Shown here: piece after piece, positions 44,635 to 53,128 of the stretch
How the letters are laid out: the number at the start of each line of letters is the position of its first letter
How positions within the stretch are numbered: the first letter of the stretch is position 1
Source: Rhodovulum tesquicola
GTDB taxonomy: Bacteria; Pseudomonadota; Alphaproteobacteria; Rhodobacterales; Rhodobacteraceae
NCBI RefSeq assembly: GCF_024128855.1
Contig: NZ_JAMYDV010000001.1
Span: 414,972 to 478,971, forward strand
Length of the DNA: 64,000 nucleotides
Direction of reading: 5' to 3'
Position numbers and translations under genes: made by a program
Notes under the pieces: generated by a model
What the model was told of the DNA's origin: nothing
Seen by the model: only the letters and a program-made list of their open reading frames with translations
Database searches by the model: none

Positions 44635-44844
44635 GGGCCGGGCCCTCCGTCGACCGTTGCACCTGCCCCCGATATGGGCGGGGACGCCTGAAATGTCAGC
44701 GCGACGAAGCGCCAAACGAGTGACGCCCCCGTGGGCGAAACCTCGCTGACGGGGGGCGATCCCGGTACATGACCGGGACCGGAAGGCGTGAACCGTTCCG
44801 GATATCGGGACGGCTTAAGCCATGGATGGGGGCGGGAGTCAAGT

Positions 44845-44874
44845 CCGGCCTGCCCGTGCGAGGGGGCAGGCCGG
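44845..44874 (-). terminator. Stem-loop after azoR
   Basis: Perfect eleven-base-pair stem CCGGCCTGCCC / GGGCAGGCCGG with an eight-base loop, starting eight bases after the azoR stop. Minus-strand sequence after it is ACTTGACT, with few Ts, so it may act weakly or with Rho. Confidence 0.55.
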
Positions 44875-44881
44875 GGGCGCG

Positions 44882-45475
44882 TCAGGCGGCGCGGGGCAGT
44901 TGGTCGACCGCGGCATGGGCGGCGGCCAGGGCGGCCTCGGCATCCAGCGCGAGGCGGTCGGCGCCCAGCACGGTGATGTCGGTCAGCCCGAGGAAGCCCA
45001 GCACATGGGTGAGATACCGGGTGGCGAAGTCGAAATCCGAGCCGAAGGCGGTGCCGCCCGAAGCCGCGGCAACGATCACCCGCTTGGCCCCCAGCAGCCC
45101 TTCGGGCCCGGCCTCGGTATAGCGGAAGGTGACGCCCGCGCGGGCCACGAGGTCGATCCAGGCCTTCAGCGCGGCGGGCAGGCCGAAATTGTAGACCGGC
45201 AGGCCGATCACGATGGTATCGGCGGCCTTCAGTTCCGCGATCAGGCTGTCGGACAGCGCGAGTTCGGCGCGCTGCGCCTCGGTCCGGTCGGCTTCGGGGG
45301 TGAAATTGGCACCGATCCAGGCCTCGGTCAGCAGCGGCAGCCCCTCGGCCAGGTCGCGGGTCAGGATGCGGGTGTCGTCACCGGCAAGGCGGGCGGTGAT
45401 GCGGTCGGTCAGCTCGCGCGAGACCGAGCCGTCGCGGCGGGCCGAACTGTCGATGCGCAGGATTGTGCGGGACAT
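44882..45475 (-). CDS. azoR: FMN-dependent NADH-azoreductase family quinone reductase
   Basis: Flavodoxin-like reductase of 197 residues that reduces quinones and azo compounds with NADH. Seen in order: ILRIDSSARRDGSVSRELT (5-23, FMN phosphate binding), IGLPVYNFGLPAALKAWIDL (region 90-109) and VAAASGGTAFGSDFDFATRY. Its start is the ATG 45473-45475. It is divergent from a lysR gene 98 bases away, which probably controls it. Confidence 0.92.
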   Translation of the reverse strand: MSRTILRIDSSARRDGSVSRELTDRITARLAGDDTRILTRDLAEGLPLLTEAWIGANFTPEADRTEAQRAELALSDSLIAELKAADTIVIGLPVYNFGLPAALKAWIDLVARAGVTFRYTEAGPEGLLGAKRVIVAAASGGTAFGSDFDFATRYLTHVLGFLGLTDITVLGADRLALDAEAALAAAHAAVDQLPRAA

Positions 45476-45535
45476 GGGAAACTCCGATGGGATGAGGATG
45501 TGAGGGGAAAATGGTCCTTGCGCTGGTGAACACAA

Positions 45536-45552
45536 TTGCTCAAAATCAACAA
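45536..45552. promoter_or_regulatory. Possible LysR-type operator between azoR and lysR
   Basis: TTGCT-N7-AACAA, an imperfect inverted repeat containing a T-N11-A pair (45537 to 45549), the spacing recognised by LysR-type regulators. It sits 22 bases before the lysR start. The match is suggestive only. Confidence 0.35.
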
Positions 45553-45573
45553 GGTCTGTGAGTTGGCGCACAT

Positions 45574-46449
45574 ATGGATATCGACAACTGGGACGAAATC
45601 CGCACCGCCTATCACGTTGCCCGGCTGGGCACGGTCAGCGGCGCGGCCGAGGCGCTGGGGGTGCATCATGCGACCGTGATCCGCCATGTCGACGCGCTGG
45701 AGGCCCGGCTGGGGGTCAAGCTGTTCCAGCGCCATGCCCGCGGCTATACGCCGACCGAGGCGGGCGAGGAGCTGATGCAGGTGGCCCAGGTCACCGCCGA
45801 GCAGTTCGGCCAGCTTGCGGGACGGCTGCGCGGGCAGGGCGCGGCGATGACCGGCGATTTGGCGGTGACGACGGTGGATGCGCTGACGCCGCTGGTGGTG
45901 CCGGTGCTGGCGGGGTTCCAGGCCGATCATCCCGAGCTGTCGGTGCGGCTGATGGCCGATCCGCGGCTTTACCGGCTGGAATATGGCGAGGCGCATGTGG
46001 CGCTGCGGGCCGGCGCGCGGCCGGGCGAGCCCGACAATATCGTGCAGACGCTGTATGTGCAGAAAAGCGGGCTTTATGCCAGCCGTGACTATGTGGCGGC
46101 GCAGGGGGGGCTGGGCGAGGATGTCTCGGCCCACCGCTTCGTCGGACCCACCGACGAGGGGCATCCCGCGCCGTTCTACCGCTGGCTGCGGGCGCATGTC
46201 CCGGCCGAGCGGGTCACCTTTCGCGTGGGCGACATGCGCGGCGCGGTCGAGGCGGTCGAGGCGGGGGCGGGGATCGGGTTCGTGCCGCTCTGGCAGGCGC
46301 GCAACCTGCCCGATCTGGTCGAGATGCGCCCGCCGCGGCCCGAGTGGGAGGTGACGATCTGGCTGGTCACCCATGTCGATCTGCACCGCACGTCCAAGGT
46401 GCAGGCGCTGACCGCGCGGCTGAAGGAGGCGGCGCGGGAATGGCCCTGA
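45574..46449 (+). CDS. LysR-family transcriptional regulator
   Basis: A 291-residue regulator: an N-terminal winged helix-turn-helix (DEIRTAYHVARLGTVSGAAE to RHARGYTPTEAGE, about 7-67) and a periplasmic-binding-like effector domain (about 90-285). It is divergent from azoR, the classic arrangement for regulating a neighbour, and its stop overlaps a DMT transporter gene by ten bases, so it may control both. The effector is unknown. Confidence 0.93.
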   Translation: MDIDNWDEIRTAYHVARLGTVSGAAEALGVHHATVIRHVDALEARLGVKLFQRHARGYTPTEAGEELMQVAQVTAEQFGQLAGRLRGQGAAMTGDLAVTTVDALTPLVVPVLAGFQADHPELSVRLMADPRLYRLEYGEAHVALRAGARPGEPDNIVQTLYVQKSGLYASRDYVAAQGGLGEDVSAHRFVGPTDEGHPAPFYRWLRAHVPAERVTFRVGDMRGAVEAVEAGAGIGFVPLWQARNLPDLVEMRPPRPEWEVTIWLVTHVDLHRTSKVQALTARLKEAAREWP

Positions 46450-47333
46450 CCCGGGCCGAGGCGCTGCGCGGGCATCTGGCGATGCTGGCCTTTTCGGGGC
46501 TGGTGGCGGGCTCGTTCAGTTTCGGCAAGCTGATCGCCAACGATATCGACCCCGCCGCGCTGACCGCGCTGCGCTTTGCGCTGGCGGGCGGGCTGATCGG
46601 GGCGGCGGCGGCGCTGGGGCCGGGGCTGCGCGCGCACCGGTTCCGGGCGCCCTGGCGGTTCGTGATCCTGGGCGGGCTGTTCGGGGCCTATTTCGTGCTG
46701 ATGTTCGAGGCGCTGAAGACCGCCGAGCCGGTGGCGACGGCGGCGATCTTTACCCTGACGCCGGTCATGGCGGCGGGGTTCGGCTGGCTGTTCCTGCGCC
46801 AACTGACAACGGGCCGGATGGCGCTGGCGCTGGCGGTGGGGGCGGCGGGGGCGCTTTGGGTGATCTTTCGCGGCGACCCGGCGGCGCTGATCGCGTTCGA
46901 CCTGGGCCGGGGCGAGGCGGTGTTCTTCGTCGCCGCGCTGGCGCATGCCGCCTATACGCCGCTGGTGCGCAAGTTCAACCGGGGCGAGCCCGCGCTGGTC
47001 TTCACCTTCGGGATGATGATGGCGGCGCTGGTGCTGCTGCTGATCTACGGGCTGCCGTCCATCCGCGCGACCGACTGGGCCGCGCTGCCCGCGCGGGTCT
47101 GGTGGGTGGTGCTGTACCTGGCGGTCTTTACCAGCGCGGTGACCTTCGTGCTGTTGCAATATGCGGCGATGCGGCTGCCCTCGGCCAAGGTGATGGCCTA
47201 TACCTACCTGACGCCGAGCTGGGTGATCGGCTGGGAGATCGCGCTGGGCAATGCCGCGCCCCGCGGGCTGGTGCTGGGGGGGATCGGGCTGACGGTTGTC
47301 GCGCTGGTCCTGCTGCTGAAAGAGGACGGGTAG
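46440..47333 (+). CDS. EamA-family (DMT) transporter
   Basis: A 297-residue protein with about ten helices in two EamA repeats. Visible segments include AMLAFSGLVAGSFSFGK, FEALKTAEPVATAAIFTLTPVM and, in repeat two, MAYTYLTPSWVIGWEIALG. It is co-transcribed with lysR (ten-base overlap) and may export the compound sensed by it. It converges on arsR nine bases away. Confidence 0.88.
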   Translation: MALTRAEALRGHLAMLAFSGLVAGSFSFGKLIANDIDPAALTALRFALAGGLIGAAAALGPGLRAHRFRAPWRFVILGGLFGAYFVLMFEALKTAEPVATAAIFTLTPVMAAGFGWLFLRQLTTGRMALALAVGAAGALWVIFRGDPAALIAFDLGRGEAVFFVAALAHAAYTPLVRKFNRGEPALVFTFGMMMAALVLLLIYGLPSIRATDWAALPARVWWVVLYLAVFTSAVTFVLLQYAAMRLPSAKVMAYTYLTPSWVIGWEIALGNAAPRGLVLGGIGLTVVALVLLLKEDG

Positions 47334-47342
47334 GGCGGGTCT

Positions 47343-47714
47343 TTACAGGCCCTCCCGGCAGGCGTCGTCGGAGGCGTGCTGCGCCGCCGCCCCGTCGTCG
47401 AGTTCAATCCGCAGGAACCGCTCGAACGCGTCGAGATCCACGGGGTCGAACTGGCCGAAGCCCTGCATCCAGACCGAGGCATCGCGCAGCGCGTCGGGTT
47501 CGAGCTTGCACCATTTCACCCGGCCGCGCTTTTCCTGGCTGATGAGGCCCGCGCGGGTCAGGATGACCAGATGTTTCGAGATCGCGGCCAGCGACATCTC
47601 GAAGGGCGTGGCGACATCGGTCACGGCCATGTCGTCCTCGAGCAGCATGGCGAGGATCGCGCGCCGGGTGGGGTCGGCGAGGGCGGCGAAAACGATGTCG
47701 AGCCGGTCATCCAT
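47343..47714 (-). CDS. ArsR-family transcriptional regulator
   Basis: A 123-residue winged-helix protein: VFAALADPTRRAILAMLLED (8-27), VATPFEMSLAAISKHLVIL (recognition helix) and KRGRVKWCKLEPD. There is no metal-binding ELCVC motif, so it is probably a non-metal member such as those linked to aromatic or START-domain (AHSA1-type) genes. I start at the ATG 47712-47714. It is divergent from the atp operon. Confidence 0.88.
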   Translation of the reverse strand: MDDRLDIVFAALADPTRRAILAMLLEDDMAVTDVATPFEMSLAAISKHLVILTRAGLISQEKRGRVKWCKLEPDALRDASVWMQGFGQFDPVDLDAFERFLRIELDDGAAAQHASDDACREGL

Positions 47715-47852
47715 GGCCGGAGCATGGGCCGCCCGCCGCCCGATCGTCAACCGGAAGGTTGAATATGCAGCGCGCCCGAAAGCCGGGGATGCGGCGGCGC
47801 AGCGTTCCATGAAACCGTTTGCAAACAATGGCTTGGCGCGGAATATGGGCGC

Positions 47853-47881
47853 TTGACTCATGTCGGTGCCCTCTCTAGGTT
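47853..47881 (+). promoter_or_regulatory. Promoter of the F0 ATP synthase operon
   Basis: TTGACT (47853-47858), exactly 17 bases, TAGGTT (47876-47881), a good sigma-70 arrangement. Transcription would start near 47888. An ATG at 47860 falls inside the spacer, which argues against that codon as the atpI start. Confidence 0.6.
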
Positions 47882-47910
47882 CGCGGCGACTGTCCCAGGG
47901 GGCGCTCGGG

Positions 47911-48252
47911 GTGATTGATCCGGCGGAAAAGGAGCGGCTTGAGCGGCTCGAAGCGCGGATCGAGGCCTTGAAGAAGGCCGAGGCCGCCGAGCCCGGCAAG
48001 CGCCACCAGGACGAACACTATTCCCAGGCGCAACTGGCCTGGCGGATGGTGATCGAGCTTGTCGCCGGTCTGGGGATCGGCTTCGGCATCGGGTATGCGG
48101 TGGACCTGTGGCTGGGGACGCTGCCGATCTTCCTGGTGCTGTTCATATTGCTGGGCTTTGCCGCCGGGGTGCGCGTGATGATGCGCTCGGCGCAGGAGGT
48201 CCAGAGGCAACAGGTGGCCGAACAGGCCGCCAAGGACGACAAGAGGGATTGA
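47911..48252 (+). CDS. atpI: ATP synthase assembly protein AtpI
   Basis: Small membrane protein that helps assemble the c ring. I use the GTG at 47911 (113 residues; [20 protein letters not shown]) because an AGGGGG ribosome site precedes it and the promoter lies upstream; the ATG at 47860 would lie within the promoter. The protein has a charged N-terminal helix, [18 protein letters not shown] and two membrane helices ([17 protein letters not shown] and [16 protein letters not shown]). It is followed by atpB after two bases. Confidence 0.88.
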   Translation: MIDPAEKERLERLEARIEALKKAEAAEPGKRHQDEHYSQAQLAWRMVIELVAGLGIGFGIGYAVDLWLGTLPIFLVLFILLGFAAGVRVMMRSAQEVQRQQVAEQAAKDDKRD

Positions 48253-48254
48253 AC

Positions 48255-49007
48255 GTGGCAAGCGACCAAGCGACCGGCGGCCTGCAGATCCACCCGATGG
48301 ACCAGTTCATCGTCAAGCCGCTGTTCGGCGGCGATGCGATCCACTGGTACACGCCCACCAACGTGACGCTGTGGATGGCGCTTGCGGTGGTCTGCGTGGT
48401 GCTGTTGCTGGTGATCGGCACGCGCGGGCGCGCGCTGGTGCCCAGCCGGGTGCAGTCGATCGCCGAGCTGGCCTATGGCTTCGTCTACAAGATGGTCGAG
48501 GATGTCTCGGGCAAGGACGGGGTGAAATACTTCCCCTACATCATGACGCTGTTCATCTTCATCGTCTTCGCGAACTTCCTGGGCCTGATCCCGATGGCGT
48601 TCACCACGACGTCGCATATCGCGGTGACGGCGACCATGGCGCTGGCGGTGTTCTTCTTCGTGACCATCCTGGGCGTGGTCAAGAACGGCATCGGCTTTCT
48701 CAGCCTGTTCTGGATCAGCGCCGCGCCGCTGGCGCTGCGGCCGATCCTGGCGCTGATCGAGGTGATTTCCTACTTCGTCCGGCCGGTCAGCCATTCCATC
48801 CGTCTTGCCGGCAACATGATGGCCGGGCACGCGGTCATCAAGGTGTTCGCGGGCTTTGCGGGCGTGCTGGGCGTGGGCGCCGTGTTCCCGCTGGCCGCCA
48901 TCACCGCGGTCTATGCACTGGAGGTTCTGGTGTCCTTCATCCAGGCCTATGTCTTCGCGATCCTCACCTGCGTCTACCTGCGCGATGCGCTGCATCCGCA
49001 TCACTGA
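48255..49007 (+). CDS. atpB: ATP synthase F0 subunit a
   Basis: Membrane stator of the proton channel. It starts with GTG at 48255 ([18 protein letters not shown]), behind AGAGGGATTGAAC. The 250 residues include the family block [13 protein letters not shown] (with the essential Arg) and, at the end, [21 protein letters not shown]. Conserved in the alphaproteobacterial F0 operon order atpI-B-E-b'-b. Confidence 0.97.
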   Translation: MASDQATGGLQIHPMDQFIVKPLFGGDAIHWYTPTNVTLWMALAVVCVVLLLVIGTRGRALVPSRVQSIAELAYGFVYKMVEDVSGKDGVKYFPYIMTLFIFIVFANFLGLIPMAFTTTSHIAVTATMALAVFFFVTILGVVKNGIGFLSLFWISAAPLALRPILALIEVISYFVRPVSHSIRLAGNMMAGHAVIKVFAGFAGVLGVGAVFPLAAITAVYALEVLVSFIQAYVFAILTCVYLRDALHPHH

Positions 49008-49050
49008 CGCATTCCGAAATCTGCCAATTCCAACGTAAGGAGAAATCGAC

Positions 49051-49287
49051 ATGGAAGGCGATATCGTTCAAATGGGTGCCTATATCGGTGCGGGCCTGGC
49101 ATGCACCGGCATGGGCGGCGCCGCTGTCGGTGTGGGCCATGTTGTCGGCAACTACATCTCGGGTGCGCTGCGCAACCCGTCGGCGGCCGCCTCGCAGACC
49201 GCGACCATGTTCATCGGTATCGCGTTCGCCGAAGCGCTGGGGATCTTCTCGTTCCTCGTCGCGCTTCTGCTGATGTTCGCCGTCTGA
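49051..49287 (+). CDS. atpE: ATP synthase F0 subunit c
   Basis: A 78-residue hairpin of two helices that makes the proton-driven c ring. The polar loop is RNPS (41-44) and the proton-binding carboxylate is Glu61 in [11 protein letters not shown]. The first helix is glycine-rich ([17 protein letters not shown]). AAGGAG precedes the ATG. It is followed by a stem-loop that may raise its message relative to other subunits. Confidence 0.97.
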   Translation: MEGDIVQMGAYIGAGLACTGMGGAAVGVGHVVGNYISGALRNPSAAASQTATMFIGIAFAEALGIFSFLVALLLMFAV

Positions 49288-49309
49288 TCTCCCGAACCGA
49301 TCCTTACGG

Positions 49310-49340
49310 CCGGGTGGGGGCTTTGACAGCGCCCTCCCGG
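49310..49340 (+). promoter_or_regulatory. Stem-loop between atpE and the b' gene
   Basis: CCGGG (49310-49314) pairs with CCCGG (49336-49340) and the inner GGG/CCC and GC/GC pairs close a TTTGACA loop, with two mismatches. No T run follows. It may stabilise or attenuate the message after the c subunit, which is needed in many copies per complex. Confidence 0.45.
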
Positions 49341-49368
49341 TGTAATCCCGGGGTCCAGGGGGACGACA

Positions 49369-49887
49369 ATGGCAACTGATACGAAAGCGGCCGAACCGGT
49401 CGGCATGCCGCAACTCGATTTCGCGACCTTCCCCAACCAGATCTTCTGGCTGGTGGTGACTCTGGTCGTGATCTATTTCGTGCTGTCGCGCATCGCGCTG
49501 CCGCGCATCGCGGCCGTTCTGGCCGAGCGTCAGGGCACGATCTCGAACGACATCACCGCCGCGGACGAGCTGAGGCTGAAGGCGCAGGAAGCCGAGCGGG
49601 CCTATGAGAAGGCGCTGTCCGATGCCCGTGCCGAGGCGCAGCGCATCGTCGCCGCGACGAAGGCCGAGATCAAGGCGGACCTCGCCGCGGCCACCGCCCG
49701 GGCGGATGCCGAGATATCGGCGCGTGCGGCCGAGGCCGAGAAGCAGATCGCCGAGATCCGCGAGAACGCGATGGAAAGCGTGACCATCGTCGCCCGCGCG
49801 ACGGCTGGCGAGCTGGTCGCGGCGCTGGGCTTCCAGGCCGACGAGGCCGCGGTGACCGCGGCGGTCGACGCCAAGGTGAAGGGGTGA
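49369..49887 (+). CDS. ATP synthase F0 subunit b' (b-prime)
   Basis: Peripheral stalk subunit of photosynthetic-type ATP synthases with a heterodimeric b/b' stalk. The 172 residues have one membrane helix ([18 protein letters not shown], about 24-41) and a long charged coiled coil rich in Ala/Glu/Lys. It is paired with the b subunit encoded next. Confidence 0.93.
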   Translation: MATDTKAAEPVGMPQLDFATFPNQIFWLVVTLVVIYFVLSRIALPRIAAVLAERQGTISNDITAADELRLKAQEAERAYEKALSDARAEAQRIVAATKAEIKADLAAATARADAEISARAAEAEKQIAEIRENAMESVTIVARATAGELVAALGFQADEAAVTAAVDAKVKG

Positions 49888-49892
49888 GGGGC

Positions 49893-50453
49893 ATGAAGAA
49901 ACTCGCAATCGCGGCCAGCCTTGTCGCCAGCCCGGCCTTCGCCGCGTCGGGGCCGTTCTTCTCGCTCTACAACACCGATTTCGTGGTGCTGCTGTCCTTT
50001 CTCGCCTTTGTCGGCGTGCTGGTCTACCTGAAGGTGCCCGGCAAGCTGGCGGGGATGCTAGACAAGCGCGCGGAAGGGATCCAGCGCGAGCTGGACGAGG
50101 CGCGCGCACTGCGCGAAGAGGCGCAGTCGGTCCTGGCCTCCTATGAGCGCAAGCAGAAGGAGGTCCAGGAGCAGGCCGAGCGCATCGTCGCGAGCGCCCG
50201 CACCGAGGCCGAGGCGGCCGCCGCGAAGGCCAAGGAAGACCTGAAATCCACGATCGAGCGCCGCCTTGCGGCCGCCGACGAGCAGATCGAGTCGGCCAAG
50301 ACCAGCGCGGTGCGCGAGGTGCGCGACCGGGCGATCACAGTGGCGGTGGCGGCTGCGCGCGAGGTGGTGGCCCGGCAGATGACCGACGCGTCCAACGACC
50401 GCCTGGTCGAAGCGGCCATCGGCGATGTTCAGGCCAAGCTCAAGCTGCACTGA
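49893..50453 (+). CDS. atpF: ATP synthase F0 subunit b
   Basis: Second half of the peripheral stalk. From the ATG at 49893 (186 residues), behind AAGGGG eight bases away, it begins with a signal-like stretch (MKKLAIAASLVASPAFAA) seen in Rhodobacterales b subunits. Then come a membrane helix (LLSFLAFVGVLVYL) and a coiled coil. A GTG at 49884 is an alternative start. The gene ends the operon, with a clear terminator 24 bases on. Confidence 0.95.
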   Translation: MKKLAIAASLVASPAFAASGPFFSLYNTDFVVLLSFLAFVGVLVYLKVPGKLAGMLDKRAEGIQRELDEARALREEAQSVLASYERKQKEVQEQAERIVASARTEAEAAAAKAKEDLKSTIERRLAAADEQIESAKTSAVREVRDRAITVAVAAAREVVARQMTDASNDRLVEAAIGDVQAKLKLH

Positions 50454-50476
50454 GCGGCGGAACGGGACAGCAAGAC

Positions 50477-50504
50477 GGCCCGGCGGGGAACTGCCGGGCC
50501 TTTT
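50477..50504 (+). terminator. Intrinsic terminator of the F0 operon
   Basis: Perfect eight-base-pair stem GGCCCGGC / GCCGGGCC (50477-50484, 50493-50500) with an eight-base loop, followed by TTTT. Confidence 0.85.
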
Positions 50505-50525
50505 GCGTTGCGCGGGCCGGGACGG

Positions 50526-51296
50526 TCAGCCGCGGGCGCTGACCTGCTCCAGGCGCTGGCGGGCGATTTCCTCGTTGCGTTCCGATTGCAGGTGGTCGGC
50601 CAGCGCGGTCTCGACATAGCTCAGATGCCGTTCCACCGCGGCGCGGGCGGCGGGGGCGTCGCGGGCCTGAAGCGCGTCGTTGATCGCGCGGTGCTGGTCC
50701 AGCAGCATCGCCCGCGTGGTGCGCTGGCGGAACATGATCTGGCGGTTGTAGAAGACGCCCGCGCGCAACAGGTCGAACATCGCGCGCATCACATGCAGCA
50801 TCACCAGATTATGCCCCGCCTCGATGATCGCGAGGTGAAATTCGGCATCCAGACGGGCCTCGTCGGCGGGGTTGCGCTTGGCATGCGCGGTCTCCATCCG
50901 GCGGAAGATCGCGTCGATCACGGCAAGATCGGTGTCCGAGCCGCGGCGGGCGGCGCGTTCGGCGGCCATCGCCTCGACGTCGCGGCGAAAGGCGATGTAG
51001 TCGAACAGCGCCGCGTCATGGCGGGCGAAAAGCTGGACCAGCGCCTCGGGGAAGGCCGCGCCCAACACTTCGGCGACGAAGAGCCCCGCGCCGGGGCGGC
51101 TGACCAGCAGGCCGCGATCCTGCAATTCGGCGATGGCCTCGCGCAGCGAGGGGCGCGAGACGCCCAGCTTGTCCGACAGGTCGCGTTCCGAGGGCAGCCG
51201 TTCGCCCGGGCGCAGGATGCCGCGCAGGATCAGAAGCTCGATCTGGCGGACCACGGCGCCGGAAAGCTTTTCGGGGTGAACCTTCTGGAAGGGCAT
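50526..51296 (-). CDS. FadR/GntR-family transcriptional regulator
   Basis: A 256-residue regulator with an N-terminal winged HTH (about 10-78: GERLPSERDLSDKLGVSRPSLRE is the recognition region) and a C-terminal FCD domain (about 95-225) whose DAEFHLAIIEAGHN carries metal-ligand residues. It is similar to PdhR/LldR-type regulators of organic acid metabolism; the effector is not known. A perfect inverted repeat just upstream may be its own operator. Confidence 0.92.
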   Translation of the reverse strand: MPFQKVHPEKLSGAVVRQIELLILRGILRPGERLPSERDLSDKLGVSRPSLREAIAELQDRGLLVSRPGAGLFVAEVLGAAFPEALVQLFARHDAALFDYIAFRRDVEAMAAERAARRGSDTDLAVIDAIFRRMETAHAKRNPADEARLDAEFHLAIIEAGHNLVMLHVMRAMFDLLRAGVFYNRQIMFRQRTTRAMLLDQHRAINDALQARDAPAARAAVERHLSYVETALADHLQSERNEEIARQRLEQVSARG

Positions 51297-51315
51297 GGCC
51301 GAACTCCCTGAAACC

Positions 51316-51332
51316 GGTCAGAAGATATGACC
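51316..51332. promoter_or_regulatory. Likely autoregulatory operator of the FadR-type gene
   Basis: GGTCA-N7-TGACC, a perfect inverted repeat 20 bases before the regulator start. FadR-subfamily proteins bind palindromes of the type TGGT-Nx-ACCA; the flanks here, TGGTCA on one strand, fit. Confidence 0.5.
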
Positions 51333-51402
51333 ACTTCGGGGCGGCGGCAACGGCCAATGCGCGGTCTCCCCGCCGGTCGGACCGGCGGGGACGCGCCCGG
51401 GT

Positions 51403-52065
51403 TCAGGTGGTCGGGCGGATGACGATTTCGACCCGGCGGTTCTGCGCCCGGCCTTCGGGCGTCAGGTTCGAGGCGACGGGCTGTTCCTCGCCCCGGCCAT
51501 AGGCACGGATGCGCCGCGGATCGACGCCCGCGCCGGTGAGCACCGCCGCGACCGAGCCAGCCCGGCGGGAGGACAGATCCTGGTTGTAGCTGGCCGACCC
51601 GGTATTGTCGGTGTGCCCGATCACGTCGACGGTGCTGTTGGGATACTGGTTCAGGCTGCGCGACAGCACGCGCAGGTCGGCCTGAAGGTCGGAGCGCACC
51701 GCGGCACTGTCGGTGGCGAACAGGATGCCCTGGGGCATGGTCACCACCAGTTCCGAGCCGGTGTTGACGACGCGGATCTCGTCGCTGCTGAAATCGCGGC
51801 GCAGTTCGGCCGCCTGCCGGTCGAGCCCGCTGCCGATCGCCGCGCCTGCCGCCGCCCCGACCGCCGCACCGACCAGCGCATCGCGCTTGTCGCGCTTGCC
51901 GCCATCGGTGACGATCATGCCGGTGACCGCGCCGAGGCCAGCGCCGAGCAGCGCGCCTTCCTTGGTGCGCTGGCGGGGATCGCCGGTATCGGTGGTGGTG
52001 GGCGTGCAGGCCGCCAGCGCCAGCGCGCCGGCCGCGGCCAGGATGAGGGGGGTCTTCGCTTGCAT
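51403..52065 (-). CDS. OmpA-family lipoprotein
   Basis: A 220-residue lipoprotein with signal peptide and lipobox LAAC (Cys20), a glycine zipper (about 38-85, with GALLGAGLGAVTGM and GAAVGAAAGAAIGSG) and a C-terminal OmpA peptidoglycan-binding domain (about 105-220; VDVIGHTDNTGSASYNQDLS and GRAQNRRVEI). It resembles YiaD-type envelope stabilisers rather than Pal, which lacks the glycine zipper. Confidence 0.92.
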   Translation of the reverse strand: MQAKTPLILAAAGALALAACTPTTTDTGDPRQRTKEGALLGAGLGAVTGMIVTDGGKRDKRDALVGAAVGAAAGAAIGSGLDRQAAELRRDFSSDEIRVVNTGSELVVTMPQGILFATDSAAVRSDLQADLRVLSRSLNQYPNSTVDVIGHTDNTGSASYNQDLSSRRAGSVAAVLTGAGVDPRRIRAYGRGEEQPVASNLTPEGRAQNRRVEIVIRPTT

Positions 52066-52173
52066 CGGGTGTGCCTCTTGCTTCGGGTCCGGCTGATCCG
52101 GACGTCAATACAGAATATAGTGAATCCTGCGCGCTCATGCGAGGGGGTGCGCGCTCCGGCGGCAAGCTGGCGA

Positions 52174-53034
52174 TCACGGGGTCGTGGCGGCGGGGGGCTC
52201 CGCGGCCTCGGCGCGGGCGGATTCCCAGGCGAGCATCGCGCGCTTGACCGGCAGGCCCCAGTGATAGCCGCCAAGCCCGCCGCCCGCGCGCAGGACGCGG
52301 TGGCAGGGGATCAGGAAGGCGACGGGGTTGCGGCCGACCGCGGTTCCGACGGCGCGGGCGGCGCGGGGGCTGCCGATGGCGCGGGCGATCTCGGCATAGG
52401 TGGTGACATGGCCCGAGGGGATCGCCAGCAGCGCCTCCCAGACCTTGATCTGGAAGGGGGCGCCGATCAGGTGCAGCCGGGTGGATCCCTGGCCGAAGGC
52501 GGCGGCGACGAGCGGTGCGACGGGGTCGGGATCCTCGGTGAAACTGGCCGCGGGCCAGCGGGCGGTCAGGTCGGCATGGGCGGCGGCGGGGCCGGTCTCG
52601 TCGGTGAAGGCCAGCCCGCACAGGCCGCGATCGGTGGCCATCGCCAGCGCCTGGCCGAAGGGGGTGGGGAACAGCCCGTGGCGGATCGTCAGCCCGGCCC
52701 CGGCGCGGGCATAGGTGCCGGGGCTCATCGCCTCCCATGTCAGGAACAGGTCATGCAGCCGTCCCGCGCCGCTCAGCCCCAGCGCGTCCGCCGTGGCCAG
52801 CGTGGTGAAATGCGCGCGCATCAGGGCGCGGGCATGGTCGAGCGCCAGGTATTGCTGGTAACGCTTGGGCGAGACGCCGGCCCAGCGCGAGAAGACGCGC
52901 TGGAAATGCGCGGGGCTCATCTCCATCTCGGCGGCGAGTCGGTCGAGCGGCAGGGGCTGGCCGCCCGCCGCGTCGATCCGTGCGATGGCGCGGCGGATGA
53001 CCTGGTAATGATAGCTGTCGGTGCTGTCCTGCAT
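52174..53034 (-). CDS. AraC-type / methylguanine-DNA methyltransferase fusion
   Basis: A 286-residue protein with an AraC-type HTH (residues about 7-95, LAAEMEMSPAHFQRVFSRW) fused to an O6-methylguanine-DNA methyltransferase domain (about 110-275) with the active site IPCHRV (Cys244). It resembles the Ada regulator but lacks the N-terminal domain with the Cys4 phosphotriester-repair centre. It might regulate repair genes through another signal, or act mainly as a DNA repair protein. I start at the ATG 53032-53034 (MQDSTDSYHYQ). Divergent from nth by 94 bases. Confidence 0.88.
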   Translation of the reverse strand: MQDSTDSYHYQVIRRAIARIDAAGGQPLPLDRLAAEMEMSPAHFQRVFSRWAGVSPKRYQQYLALDHARALMRAHFTTLATADALGLSGAGRLHDLFLTWEAMSPGTYARAGAGLTIRHGLFPTPFGQALAMATDRGLCGLAFTDETGPAAAHADLTARWPAASFTEDPDPVAPLVAAAFGQGSTRLHLIGAPFQIKVWEALLAIPSGHVTTYAEIARAIGSPRAARAVGTAVGRNPVAFLIPCHRVLRAGGGLGGYHWGLPVKRAMLAWESARAEAAEPPAATTP

Positions 53035-53128
53035 CGGCGCAGGATAGGCGCCGCGCCGCAGGGGCGCGACCCGAAAGATGCGCGAAATCGCCGTTGCCTC
53101 CGGCCCGGGGGGCGGGCATAGGGATGGC

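Noticed and set aside
44700-44830. Possible 4.5S (SRP) RNA in the gap between ffh and azoR
   Set aside because: CCGGAAGG occurs next to a hairpin, but the conserved SRP core (AGGTCCGGAAGGAAGCAGC) and its long closing stem are absent.
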